From NCBI GenBank assembly GCA_014526335.1, contig JACTAT010000060.1, forward strand, positions 3,990,921-4,054,920: DNA of 64,000 bases. The letters are read 5' to 3'. The stretch's first letter is position 1. The number at the start of each line of letters is the position of its first letter. The DNA is from Chrysaora quinquecirrha. Lineage: Eukaryota > Cnidaria > Scyphozoa > Semaeostomeae > Pelagiidae. Below are positions 23,589-34,298 of the stretch, piece by piece. The notes beneath the pieces are model-generated. The model was not told where the DNA came from, searched no databases, and saw nothing but the letters and a program-made list of their open reading frames with translations. The translations under genes were made by a program, and so were the position numbers.

Positions 23589-24552
23589 GCCCTGTCCACA
23601 CTATACAAACTAACCCAGGTTCGCCCCAGGTTTTGCTAACCCAGGTTAGATTTTTGTAGTGTGGACACAACTAACCTGGGTTCGACCTGGGTTAGTTTAA
23701 CCCGACTTTGGAGGTGGGTTCGACCTGGGTCGAACCCAGGTTAGTGTTGGCAACTTCAAGTGTGGACACAAACCTGGGGCGAACCTGGGTTAGTTTACTT
23801 GTGACGCATGCGCAGATATTTATTTCATTTGAGGCGCCAGAAATTCTAACTTCCAAAATCTGAATGTCCTAAAATTACTTTACAAAATATTACAATTTGC
23901 AATTATAATCACAATTTTCGTAAAAACTATGACAGAATCTTACAAAGCAACAGAACGCAGATCAACCTTGACCAGTGAGGCGGTGCCAAGTTGAATCAGT
24001 ATTTGCAGTGACGAGAAGATAAAGGAACAGCTGGGTAATTGAACGAGGAAGAAACAATTTTGAAAAGATGGCGAAACGCAATTGAAAACGTCGTATAAGA
24101 AAAGGACAGTAACACTTTGTCAGGAAGAGGACGTTTTCAACAAAATGAATCAAGTGATTGTGATTGAGATCGGCCTAAAACTAGGCGCTAGTAGGCCATC
24201 AGACAGACGAGACGAAGCCAGCATTTTATTCATTCGAGAACGCCTTGCTTTTCTAATTTTATCTTGCATTAATTTCGTTGCCATGTACAAGACTTTACAG
24301 AGAAAAACAAGTCTGATACTACTGAAAATCATGCTCCCATCTCATACAACATACAACTGACCATTCGAGTCAGCCATTTTAGATTGTGCATGAATGCCTT
24401 CTGGGCATGCGTAATATTGTTTAACCCAGGTTCGCCCCATTTCATGTCCACACTGCAAATGAAACGAATCCAATGTGGACAAAACAGGGTTCGCCCTAGG
24501 TTAAATTTAACCTGGGGCGAACCTGGGTTAGTTTGTATAGTGTAGACAGGGC
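23589..24552. mobile_element. 964-bp non-autonomous DNA transposon with ~40-bp TIRs
   Basis: The ends GCCCTGTCCACACTATACAA and its near-perfect reverse complement extend through AACCCAGGTTCGCCCC on both sides, and the flanks are TA (23587-23588 and 24553-24554). Internal sub-terminal repeats of AACCTGGGTTCG occur several times. The GGCCCTGT-style ends resemble PIF/Harbinger or ISL2EU-type elements, but the TA duplication is too short to decide. The middle has no recognisable gene. Confidence 0.7.
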
Positions 24553-24554
24553 TA

Positions 24555-27165
24555 CGCCATCTACACAGAACCAGCTCTTTGTTCTCATGTGGACAGATTC
24601 TAAAATTTCTAAGTGAAATAATGATCTTCATTGCAAAATTATTCGAAAGCAATCCTCACTGTAATTTTCTGCACAATCAGTTTCATCATATAAATCTTGT
24701 CTTGTCTTGTGAAAAATTTTGCTTGTGTGGGTTGCTGTTTGGAACCGCAGTGTGGTAGCTCTCTTTGACAAACATTGTGTTAGCGAATGTTGGTTGAATC
24801 TTGATGTAAGTTCCTATCTTAATTCTATTTCCTAATCTTCAAAGCTTCAGCTGCATTGTAGCTACATAATGATCACGACCCCAAAAGTGTTATTGTTTGC
24901 ATTTTGATTACCTTGTTTTTTCAATCATATTTTTATTGCGAAAGTTGTTTTTATCCTCTTGAAATTGATTTAATGTTAGCAGTTTAAGCTGCTGCGTAGT
25001 GTTATTTTGAATCCATAGTGTTATCCGGTGTTATCAACGGATGTAAGGTGCAAAGTGCAAATTTCCCAACATAACTTTAAAGCCATTGTTTTTTCACATT
25101 ACATAGACGCATTTCTCCTGCTATTGCTACTTCTAGTTCTCTTATTATCTAATTCCCATTCAAATTCCCTTTGAGAAGAGGTCCTGTATACATATCATAA
25201 GCAACAAGTAAAAAATTATCTATACTTGAAAGTCATCAAGCATAACTGGGCCCTGGTTGAGACGGACAATGTCCATGAAACTAATTCAGTCAAATACAAT
25301 TTTTGACAGGTCAAATAGTTTAAATTGATTTAAGAATGTTTGTAAGAGTTTGATTTCCTTCAACATTTCGTTGACAAAGTTTTTCAGAGGCTGTTTTCTC
25401 CCTTTGCAGTCTTTATGCGACAAGATCGTTATTCGCTACCTCAAGAACTCATTTTGTCATCTGGTCAACAATCTTTTTCGTTTTTTTGTTTGTCTTTTTC
25501 TGTTCTGTTTTTTCTTTTTAACTAGGATTGAAGGAGGCCAATCGTGGAGACCAGAATATTTGTTGATCTACTTGTTAGACACGGGCATTGAATTTGTCAA
25601 AATGGCGTATGAGATTTCTGCATATAGATTATTGTCTCCATCAAAATATGTACATTGTTACACAAATATTCTCGAGTTGAAAAACAGATTTCAAAACCAT
25701 GATGAGGTTTCAAGTTGATGTAGCTGTGAAAGTTTCTTAAATTCTAAAGGACTAGGGTCTCTAGATACAAATTTTTTTTGAGGCAAAATTGGGAGTACTT
25801 GTAGACTAATTTTTAGGAGACGTAATTCAGGGTTTTGATTCATTTCTCAGAGACAAAATTTAGGGCCTAGCGATTTGGGATAGTTTTGTTAAATGTTTTC
25901 AAATATATTCCAACAAACATGGCGTCTTGCTTTAACGAATAGTCAAAAATCTCTTATTTTGTACACAATATAAACATTACTTTTGTCATAGTCTTCCTGA
26001 TTTAAGACCGTTTTGGACTTTGGCAGCTGTTTCTTTGCTGTTTGGCAGCGATTTTTTCAAAAGTTCATACTACGTCGATGAGTAATCAGAATATGCTAAA
26101 CGCAAAGCTCTCTTTTTCAAGTTTTTTCTGTCTTAACTGTTTTTCGAAAATAATTGCTGCTGCTTTGCCTGCAACCAATAAATTTCTATAATGCAATCTC
26201 AGAGATTTGCTCAATGTTAGTGTATATTAGTATATCATTACTATTGCAAAACTGACAATCAATGATGTTGATGATGATAAAGACAAGCTACAGTAGCTGT
26301 ATTAACGCAACTTGTACGACAAGTATGAAACTCCAGTTGAAACGCCTATTCAAACCTTTTTAGCACCTTTTCCTTTCTGGCAGAAAAATCGAACTTCTTA
26401 TTTTTTTACCTTAAAATTACTATTTTAACACTAAAAACAATGATTAACCTGACAGAATTATTACTTGACCCGACAGTATCATTTAAACTCTCTATCTTTA
26501 AAATAGCCTGTGAAAACGCATGTAAAAATATGAACCGATCCATAAAACGGGGAATTTGCTTATTTTTCTGTAAAAATGCACTTTCTCGCAGCTAGATGTG
26601 TCATACTCGAGTCATTAATGACCATCAGAGTTGATATTGGACTTTTAGACAAATTTAGAAATCTTCTGAAATGTCAGCTGCCATAAGTAATCGTCAGTGA
26701 ATTGTATCTTCTATATCTTCCTCCGACCACAACAATACTCAAAGGGACTGCAGGCCGCTGTCTTGAATCAACTATGCTTGAATTGTTATCGATTTCGAAT
26801 TTGCACCTGTCTTAAGTGGTCCAAAATAATCCCCATTATGCTAACAATAGGTTATTGCCATTGCCTTATATGAAAGGCGGTCGTGCCAAAACTTACCATT
26901 AAAATTTATCAGAAATTGACTGATTCTTTGCAGGGTAATGGAAAATACTTACCTGTAACAAAATGTACAGAAATTTCTGAATTTTTTTTAAATTAAGGAA
27001 GGTCGATTTTGATACACGCCATTTTGACCATGTTTTGATTGTGATGTCACAATGATATCATTGTAAAAGAAGAAGACGCCCAATTTACAAATATTTGTTC
27101 TAATGAATCGGCCAATACCTGTGCAAAGTTTTACATAGCTCTAACTCTACAGGAAGTCAACTTCT
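24555..27165. other. Gene-poor AT-rich stretch
   Basis: I see no exon with recognisable protein content. A 122-residue open segment at 25350-25718 is Phe/Leu rich and looks like chance reading of T-rich DNA. The last few hundred bases may be the degraded 3' end of an LTR retrotransposon body, because they run into a purine tract and LTR-like sequence, but no pol motif could be read. Confidence 0.4.
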
Positions 27166-28392
27166 GGAGGGGGAGCATTGTAACAGGATTAGCTACAACC
27201 TCGTATCCGTAAATCACGTGATCATATGTCAATCGTATCTTCTTATGACAGCTATCAATCATTGTAATCCTTAGTATATAAATCATGTTATCTATGTAAC
27301 TTGAGAGTTCTTTTTCTTAGTTGTTAGTGTTATGAATGGCTATCTTTAAAACACGGAATACGGAATGACGGAATGACGGAATACGGAATGACGGAATACG
27401 GAATGACGGAATACGGAATGACAGAATACGGAATGACGGAATACGGAATGACGGAATACGGAATGACGGAATGACGGAATGATGAAAAGGTGTTAAGTAA
27501 TAACAATAATAACAATAATAATAATAATAAATGATAAACTTCTTATTTACAGTTGGCAAGGAAACCACTAATAGCTCGTACTCTCAAGAGAGTGGGCTAA
27601 TAAAAACCAACTTATATACATATCCTAATACAGCAAAACCATAATATTTACAATGAACAGCATAGTTGACAATTGGAGTTTCGAATGCAAATGAAATAAA
27701 TATGCACAACCATTTAAAATACTTATTGGGTTCTATTGTTAAAATGATCACTTTATTTCATATTACTTTGATTTCACGTAATTTAGAGCGTTTTTAGTTC
27801 GTTTTGAAGGTCGAATTGTAAAGTAAACTCTGTTTAAAACATTTCATAGGTATAAACTGGAGATTCTATTGTATTTTCTATTAACATTTCTCTTGTCTTT
27901 TTCTATTTCTGTAACGTTCTGATACTATTATTGTCATTACTGGTTGTTGACATGTTAATTAAAACTACATTTACGTTAGCGCGAGCTAGGAATGCTACAC
28001 AATGAAGTGAGCATGGTTTGGTTTGGTTTCCAAAGTTTTTGAAATAGATAAAAACAAGGTATGAATAGCTCAATTAGATTAAATATCACAAGTTGCACAA
28101 GACTTCTGTAAGCTTTGAAATGAAAAAGAATTTTTCGCTATATCAATTAGTGAATGCAATTTTACCAATTTAGAGATCAGATATCGCTGCAAAGATTAAA
28201 TGACACTTTTTCTTTGCAGCGTTATCATTATAATGATATAACAAACAAACTCTAACTTTTTTTGTAAACAAAGGTATTGAGAGTTCTTTTTCTTAGTTGT
28301 TAGTGTTATGAATTGTTATGTACGCACAACACGTATCGTCTTTCTCAAGTGTTTCTTAATAAATAAGTAGTGGTCTCCGAAAGACCATTACA
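27166..28392. mobile_element. Small LTR with purine tract, interrupted by a ~0.94-kb insertion
   Basis: A purine tract GGAGGGGGAGCA at 27166-27177 precedes TGTAACAGGATTAGC. A TATATAAAT box follows at about 27274 and AATAAA at about 28349, and the segment closes CCATTACA at 28392. This is the TG...CA layout of an LTR with promoter and polyadenylation signal. A 37-bp sequence beginning TTGAGAGTTC occurs at 27301-27337 and again, identical, at 28277-28313; the DNA between is foreign to the LTR and starts with a minisatellite. Without the insertion the LTR would be about 240 bp. No coding body is attached, so it is a solo or 3' LTR. Confidence 0.5.
27350..27532. repeat. 15-bp minisatellite (GGAATACGGAATGAC) plus AAT/AAC tract
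   Basis: About nine units of a 15-bp repeat and 8-bp sub-variants (GGAATGAC), followed by an AATAAC/AAT microsatellite. The minus-strand frame that reads repeated SFRIP is a by-product of the repeat. Confidence 0.9.
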
Positions 28393-28748
28393 GCACCCTC
28401 CCCCGGCTATGTAAGGTAAAAAAAGTCCGGTAGGATTAGGGTTAATCAAATAATTACGGTACTTTCCCGTAAAAAATTTACGGAAATATAAAAGTCTTCA
28501 GCCTGAATATTGAAAAAAAAACAATGCAAAGAAAAATTGCCTACTTTGTATAACTATTGTGTATGACAAGGAATGAAATATCTTGCTTTTAAAATGCAGG
28601 GACGCATTACATGACATAAAACAGATGTCTGTGAACGAAAATTCACGTATCTAAATGTATTAATTTATAAATCATTGTTATTCATAATATGAAAGGTAGA
28701 TGCGCTTCGTGTGGAGTTTTTTAAGGTAGCTACATCACCAGAACGCAT
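28393..28748. other. 3' flank of the GPCR gene
   Basis: Non-coding AT-rich sequence between the LTR and the GPCR stop codon. It probably holds the receptor's 3' untranslated region (transcribed leftward). No other feature seen. Confidence 0.4.
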
Positions 28749-29705
28749 CTACGTCGATTTCGATATGGCTTTTTGTTGACTAACGTTATTTCTGTGTAAT
28801 AACTTTGAATTTAGTTGACATATAAGTCTCATGAACTCCTGACTAAATTCTTCTCTTCTATAGAAATATATGATTGGATTTAATGCACTGTTAAGAAAGA
28901 TTGACAGCGCCGTCCACCTTGCGATATGGTAGAAAGATGAGCTCCCTTCTTTGCTAAAAGTCATAAGTAATCGTGGAAAGTATAGAATGACATACGTCAG
29001 TGTTATGTATGCAGCCGTTATTGCCGATCTTTTGCTGTTCTTAACTTTCTTTATTGCTGCTGGTGTCATGCCCTCCACTTGTTTCTCTCTGTTCTTTAGG
29101 AACAAATATATAATGATGTAAAATATAGCAATGACAGTTACCAAAGTCACGATCACTGCTATAATCAACGGTCGAATACTCTTCAGTTCAAGAAGATGCG
29201 TTTGCCAAGTTATTATCATGAATATGATTAAGAAACAACTGAATGCTAAAGACAATTTATATATTAATGTCAAATTCCAAACCTTTCTCTTCAATGAAAA
29301 CAAAACAGCTATGCAACGGTCAAGAGATACCATAAATATACCAAATAAGGACATGCCACTTAGCAAATGAGCAAAAATCTTCATACTGACCTCAAGCATA
29401 CAGTTATGCTGTCCAAAAGCCTTTATAATACCTAATGAAATATTGACAGGCAGGTTTACAAAACCAACCGAAAAGTCGGTAAGTGCCAAGAACCCAAGCA
29501 ACATATTCTGTTTCGTACGCAGTCGTTTCACTTTGTAAAGTATATATAATACAATACCGTTTCCGAAAACTGAAACTATTGCGATGGGAATGCTTAAAAA
29601 TGAAGATGCAATTGCTGAAAAAACAATCACCGGACTTGTAGAATCTGTGATTCGTAAAATTCCGAAGCAGTTGACAAAAGTGACATTTTCCTTCGTTGAA
29701 TTCAT
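28749..29705 (-). CDS. Class A (rhodopsin-like) G-protein-coupled receptor, intronless
   Basis: 318 residues from ATG at 29705. Two N-glycosylation sequons (NST, NVT) lie at the N-terminus. Seven hydrophobic segments follow: TM1 with GNGIVLYIL, TM2 with LALTDF (the conserved Asp), TM3 ending SLDRCIAV (DRC in place of DRY), TM4 and TM5, TM6 with YVILYFPRLLM (lacks the CWxP Trp), and TM7 with NSALNPIIYFYRREEF. There is no obvious Cys in the second extracellular loop, and that loop is short. This is reminiscent of the melanocortin/adenosine/cannabinoid-type group to which many cnidarian intronless receptors are compared; the ligand is unknown. Single-exon structure is typical of expanded cnidarian receptor families. 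Confidence 0.88.
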   Translation of the reverse strand: MNSTKENVTFVNCFGILRITDSTSPVIVFSAIASSFLSIPIAIVSVFGNGIVLYILYKVKRLRTKQNMLLGFLALTDFSVGFVNLPVNISLGIIKAFGQHNCMLEVSMKIFAHLLSGMSLFGIFMVSLDRCIAVLFSLKRKVWNLTLIYKLSLAFSCFLIIFMIITWQTHLLELKSIRPLIIAVIVTLVTVIAIFYIIIYLFLKNREKQVEGMTPAAIKKVKNSKRSAITAAYITLTYVILYFPRLLMTFSKEGSSSFYHIARWTALSIFLNSALNPIIYFYRREEFSQEFMRLICQLNSKLLHRNNVSQQKAISKST

Positions 29706-29842
29706 TTTGTTGTAGCTATCTTTCGTGATGTGCGAATTTTCTGTGAGCTATTAGCAGAGTTCAGGAATCGTCTATAAGTGTAGCCCTCAAGAATCACAGT
29801 ATATGCAAGCACTATTAAGATCTGAGATTTGTGCCTGAAAAA

Positions 29843-29964
29843 ATATTCAGCTGTTGCACAGCGCAGATGTTCATTTTCATTGACAGATGGCATACTAATG
29901 AGAATATTCAGCTGTTGCACAGCGCAGATGTTCATTTTCATTGACAGATGGCATACTAATGAGA
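29843..29964. repeat. Two-copy 61-bp tandem duplication upstream of the GPCR
   Basis: The unit starting ATATTCAGCTGTTGCACAGC is repeated without change at 29843-29903 and 29904-29964. It lies about 140-260 bp upstream of the GPCR start codon, where promoter or 5' UTR would be, so it may alter expression. Its identity points to a recent duplication. Confidence 0.9.
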
Positions 29965-30565
29965 AGATTACGACAGTCGCTCTTTTACTTTAGATCTCGA
30001 ATAATCTTGAATCAATACACCATAGTCAATAGAAGTGAGGTTAATGAGGATAATCTGCAGTCGATTTTCGAACGCTGTCCCCTCAGTTAGATCACATGAC
30101 CGAAATAATTTGCGCGTTCAAGTTGTGCGGCTGAATTCAAAAGAAATTAGGACAATAGGCTTCAAGACCAGTCTTCACTTCTATTGACTATGAATACACT
30201 TGCTTTTCAGAAAAGCTTCATACTTCTGGGGACACATCTCAGTTTGGCATTCTAGTATTAACAGAAAAGCAAAAAGGAGATGGGATAAAGACTTTCGAGA
30301 AACGACAAAAGGATAAGAAGGCTCTATTTGTTTGAGGAGTACATCTGATATCTCGAACTGTCCATTTGATCTACTTGCTCTATCCTCACTCTTTCATTAT
30401 TTCAACTTGCCTCCTTAATTTTTAAACAGAGAAGCCCCTACGTTTTAAAATCATTGTTATGGCTTGATTAGAGCTTTGACCATAAACTGGGCCTCTACGA
30501 ACAAAAGATGGCTGACTATGAATCAATAGCTTTTTTAATGCACATCAAATTCTTTCTGAATCACA

Positions 30566-30742
30566 GGCGAGATGACCAAAAAACCAAGCCAATTTACCTT
30601 GAAAGTGGAAAAAAGCATTACCTGGAGGACTGGTAGTTGAAAAGGGTGGTGGTGACCATTTATCAGTTGCTGTAACATTTCCAAACGGACAGCAGTCAAA
30701 ACTGTTGGATAGTTACTATTTGGTTGACAATGCAACCTAAAC
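30566..30742 (+). pseudogene. Broken duplicate of the PA14 terminal exon
   Basis: After a TCACAG acceptor the sequence parallels the exon at 18547-18724: RDDQKTKPIYLESGKKHYLE, then, after a one-base deletion that creates TAG, GGGDHLSVAVTFPNGQQSK and YYLVDNAT with TAA. The similarity continues over the three bases to the same ACG|GTGAGTGG donor. No other exon of the mosaic gene was found upstream of it, so this is a single-exon or partial gene duplicate that has lost its frame. The duplicate lies about 12 kb from the parent exon on the same strand. Confidence 0.8.
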
Positions 30743-32348
30743 GGTGAGTGGATGATCCGAATTTTATCATGAACATCTTGGTAAGGTCAGTCTTCCGATG
30801 AAAACATTTCGATAATTTTGAGAAAAAATTGCGCGCTTCAAAGCTTGTACTATTTCAATCAATAAAAAGGCTTAATTAAACTTTGAAAAACTTTCATTAA
30901 TAAGTGTTTTAGCTTTAGCTAAGTTTTTTAGACTGGAGTAAATTTAAAGATTGAGGCATGTTTTCTTGAAAAGATGCGCATGTTTGAGAATGCTACGAAT
31001 CTCATTGTCTATCTTCTCGCTAAATCCTGTATATCCTTTTTTAGAACATATCTTGAGAGATAACGCACAATTCACATCGGAACAACAAACAACCCAAGGC
31101 TGTTTTGTATATTCTATGATTTTAGCTGTTTTAATAACGATGATAAATTTAATTCTTCTGTTTGCCCGTGCTACCTATTTATCGAAAACTTTTACCAGAA
31201 TATATATAAAAGCCCCATAAAAGCATTTTATTTTGCCAACGCACCAAACCAAAAATTGATCTTCTTTCTGTCTTTATGTCTCAGTCTGTCCATTTCAGCA
31301 CCTGATAGATAGCTAATGACTTTGCAATTTGCAACCCATTTGCAAACAATAATTTCCAAATACCGGAGTGCAACAAAAAAATTCATGAAGCGATTTTGTA
31401 TTCTTTTGAAAAAATTGCGTATGGCTGAAAATTTAATTAACTTATAAGCCTAACTTCAAAAGTCACAAAACCAGCAATAAAGTGGCTATAACAGTGTGTT
31501 AGTAGAGTAGCTACTTAGTTTAGCTATATGAATGTTGAAGTGCGGCTCAGGTCACTGTGTGATAAAAAGATTAGCGTTCTGTGAGGCTCAGGTTTACCAT
31601 AATGATTCGGATTAGCTTCCTGGGCTGTGTACAATTTTTCAGTTTTTTACGGCCGCTTAATCAACATGGCCGCTTGAGGTACTTGGGCATAATGCAGTGG
31701 AGCCCGTCTGTTTTGTAGGAACACTGATAGCCAATCATTTCATAAGCAGAATATAGTTCAGTGAAATAGCCAACAAATCTCTCATCAAATCAACGAATTT
31801 TTAAACAACAACGAAAAAACATCGAATACAACGAATGTAACTTTTCATGTCCTTGTCCAAATTTCCCCTTCAGCTCATATCTACCATCTTCTTCGGTCTC
31901 GTGCTTTGAGCCGTTCCTCTCTCCCCAGACCACTTGACCTCGTTCCTCAGAAATGTGTGTTTTTTTATCTATTTTCAATTTTTTTGCTATGCTTCAAGCA
32001 ACACATATTTGCTTCAAAAAACATATATGTCGTTTCATTTATTAAAACTTTATACGGTGAAAGGCTAGGACCAAAGTACCTTGGCAGGAATAAACGGTAT
32101 TAATGCGTGCTAGTACTAACTGCAAACAGAATGCTATATGTGTATAATCGAATGACATCCAAGAACGACAAAGAGAGACTCGAAATTGGAGATTCCAACG
32201 ACTAAATCATTTCCTTTTGTTAAATATGGAAACATTTCATATGAAGGAGCTGAAATCATAAATGTAAATTCATCAAAGCTAAAAAGTGAATTGTTAGATG
32301 TCAATTGCTATGTGGAAAGAATCTGTTATCGATTTTCACATATCCAAC
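30743..32348. other. No recognised gene
   Basis: AT-rich sequence with short open segments that show no family likeness. I see no splice-bounded coding exon. Confidence 0.4.
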
Positions 32349-32572
32349 ATGCAGGCCGCACCACAGGAGGCCCAATCGCATAAATATCATGAGTGATATA
32401 ACCTTACTTGTTTTTTTCTGCCTAAAACGTCCTATTTTCGATATAGATATTGGTTGTTGCTGTTGTTCAGAAAACGCCACATTGTGATAGCTTTATACGT
32501 ATATAATAAATAATAACTTAAATAATAACAGAAAACAACACGATTGGGCCTCCTGTGGCCGCACACCTGCAC
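32349..32572. repeat. ~220-bp inverted-repeat element
   Basis: The left end has CCACAGGAGGCCCAATCG and the right end its reverse complement CGATTGGGCCTCCTGTGG. Outer parts (GCAGGCCGCA / TGCGGCC..CTGC) also pair loosely. Related ends occur near 450-545, so it belongs to a small repeat family. Confidence 0.55.
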
Positions 32573-32655
32573 ATTTCGCAACAACTCGCAAGTTTGAGAC
32601 AAACTCGTAGCTCGAAATAGCTACACAACTCGCAACTTGTATTTTATCAATACAC

Positions 32656-33803
32656 CAGGCCTTATTTTAAGGAAATTTTATCACTGCACATTTTGCACAA
32701 ATTAAGTATAGAATAAAAAAAGAGTTTGAATTAAAATGCAGTCAATTGTACGCAGGGCCATCGCTAGAACTTTAAAGCAGAAGGAGGACAAAAGTGGGGA
32801 AACTTAAAAATAAAGATATTCACAAAAGGCTCACTCGACTAGGGGGTCCGGGGCATGCTCCCAGGAAAATTTTGAGAATTATTGATCTAGAATCGCTCTA
32901 TTTCGGGACCTATAAACTACAATTTTCTGTGCCATTATCCAGCTTGTCAATCCAATAGAGATCGATGTTAAGGATGACTATGACTGATTAAAATGATTGC
33001 GGAATGCTGCAACCCCATAAGCTTTAGAGCCACTGGACCATGAAGAAATAGAGATGTGAAGGTATACATACAGTAGACTGTCATTAATAGTCAGTTATAA
33101 AGTTAGGGCTGGGGTGGATGTATGATACTCAATAGTGCTAATTATTGTGAAGACCCAAAGACGTCGTCGAAATTCATACACAGTTTACAAAGAAGACACC
33201 AAATTCTAAGCGATTTAGCTTTCTTGATCCGTCATTTTTGCATGGGAAATTGTTCCTTTAACTAACTTTCAAATGCTAAGTAATACATACCACAAGATAG
33301 GACTTTGTTATCGTTCAGTTATAACATGATACGATGCAAAGAAGTTGCAATGAGTTTATTGGTTGCGATAGAAATATTTTGGACCTAAATTCTGTCAGCT
33401 GCTAACAACGCCTGCATTTGAGACAAGTTGCCAACAGGCTTGTGGCCAGGCGGGTGCCGCACCCCCTTAGCGACGGCCCTAATTGTGTTGTCCCTGGAAA
33501 ATTTTGAGAATTGCGATTGCTAGAACGGTTTCGTCGGCCAATATTAATAAGAAAAAGCCAGAAAAAAGAATGCAAAAGAACAGCTAAGAATGCTATTGAC
33601 ACAGGAAGTCGCAAATCACTCTCACTGGATGCTTCTTTCAGATTAGCTTGATCAGCTTCTTTCTGATATTTTTTCTTGTATACATAAATGGTTTACTTTT
33701 TTGCAAGGTCAATTTATTACTGCACATTTCTCCATTTATCACTGCACAATTTTGTTTTATCACTGCACAAATTGGTTATCACTGAGCCTTAAAATAAGGC
33801 CTG
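32656..33803. mobile_element. hAT-like non-autonomous transposon with perfect 8-bp target duplication
   Basis: Ends are CAGGCCTTATTTTAAGG and its exact reverse complement (CCTTAAAATAAGGCCTG), flanked by CAATACAC at 32648-32655 and 33804-33811. CAG-type ends plus an 8-bp duplication are diagnostic of hAT transposons. Sub-terminal repeats of TTTATCACTGCACA are concentrated near the right end. At 1148 bp it has no transposase. Inside, an AGGGCCATCGCTA / TAGCGACGGCCCT pair at 32754 and 33480 suggests a second, nested element. Confidence 0.88.
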
Positions 33804-33949
33804 CAATACACATGATGCACATATTATTTGGGTACCGTACTAATGCTGGTCACCAAGTATTTTAAGTGTCTTGTTTTGTCCACATATCTATATCTATGGC
33901 AATTTCCTAAACCGGCCAAAAATATAACTTTTGCTGACAGTAATTTGTT

Positions 33950-34055
33950 ATACTGCATTTTATGCACGATTTTATATTTTACTGCACGACTTTATATTTT
34001 GTTGCACGACTTTATATTTTTGTTGCACGACTTTATATTTTTACTGCACGACTTT
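33950..34055. repeat. Short tandem repeat of TTGCACGACTTTATATTT
   Basis: About five or six imperfect copies of an 18-19 bp unit directly outside the left TIR of the next element. The right TIR has no such array. A stray copy of the TIR motif ACTTTTGCTGACAG lies just left of it (about 33926), so this may be part of an extended or older end. Confidence 0.7.
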
Positions 34056-34249
34056 ACACTTTTGCTGACAGAACTTTAAATATTTGTGCTCGATTATTAT
34101 AAATGGGCACATATTTTAATCAGGCACATATAACTTTTGCTGACAGCAAAAGTTTTGCTGTCAGTAAAAGTTATATATTTTCAAAACGAACCTGTCAATC
34201 AATCAATCAAGAATGTTCACGGGGTTATATGACTAACGCTTTTCTTTGT
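34056..34249. repeat. Left TIR of the transposase/HECT transposon
   Basis: Contains CACTTTTGCTGACAG, an internal palindrome at about 34128-34175, and TCAATCAATCAATCAAGAAT near its inner end. The transposase start codon follows within 50 bp, so the TIR probably carries its promoter. Confidence 0.85.
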
Positions 34250-34298
34250 CCCAGCAAGTTACATGCTCAGGGAATCTTCCTTCGTTTCTATCAAATTC

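Noticed and set aside
24082..24360. Open frames on both strands inside the 0.96-kb TIR element
   Set aside because: No transposase motif; the two strands overlap and neither looks conserved.
25350..25718. 122-residue open frame on plus
   Set aside because: Phe/Leu-rich translation of T-rich DNA, no family pattern, no supporting splice context.
27317..27568. Minus-strand open frames with SFRIP repeats
   Set aside because: Product of the 15-bp minisatellite and neighbouring AAT tract.
34141..34176. Intrinsic terminator-like hairpin in the TIR
   Set aside because: It is the internal palindrome of a transposon end in a eukaryote, not a bacterial terminator.
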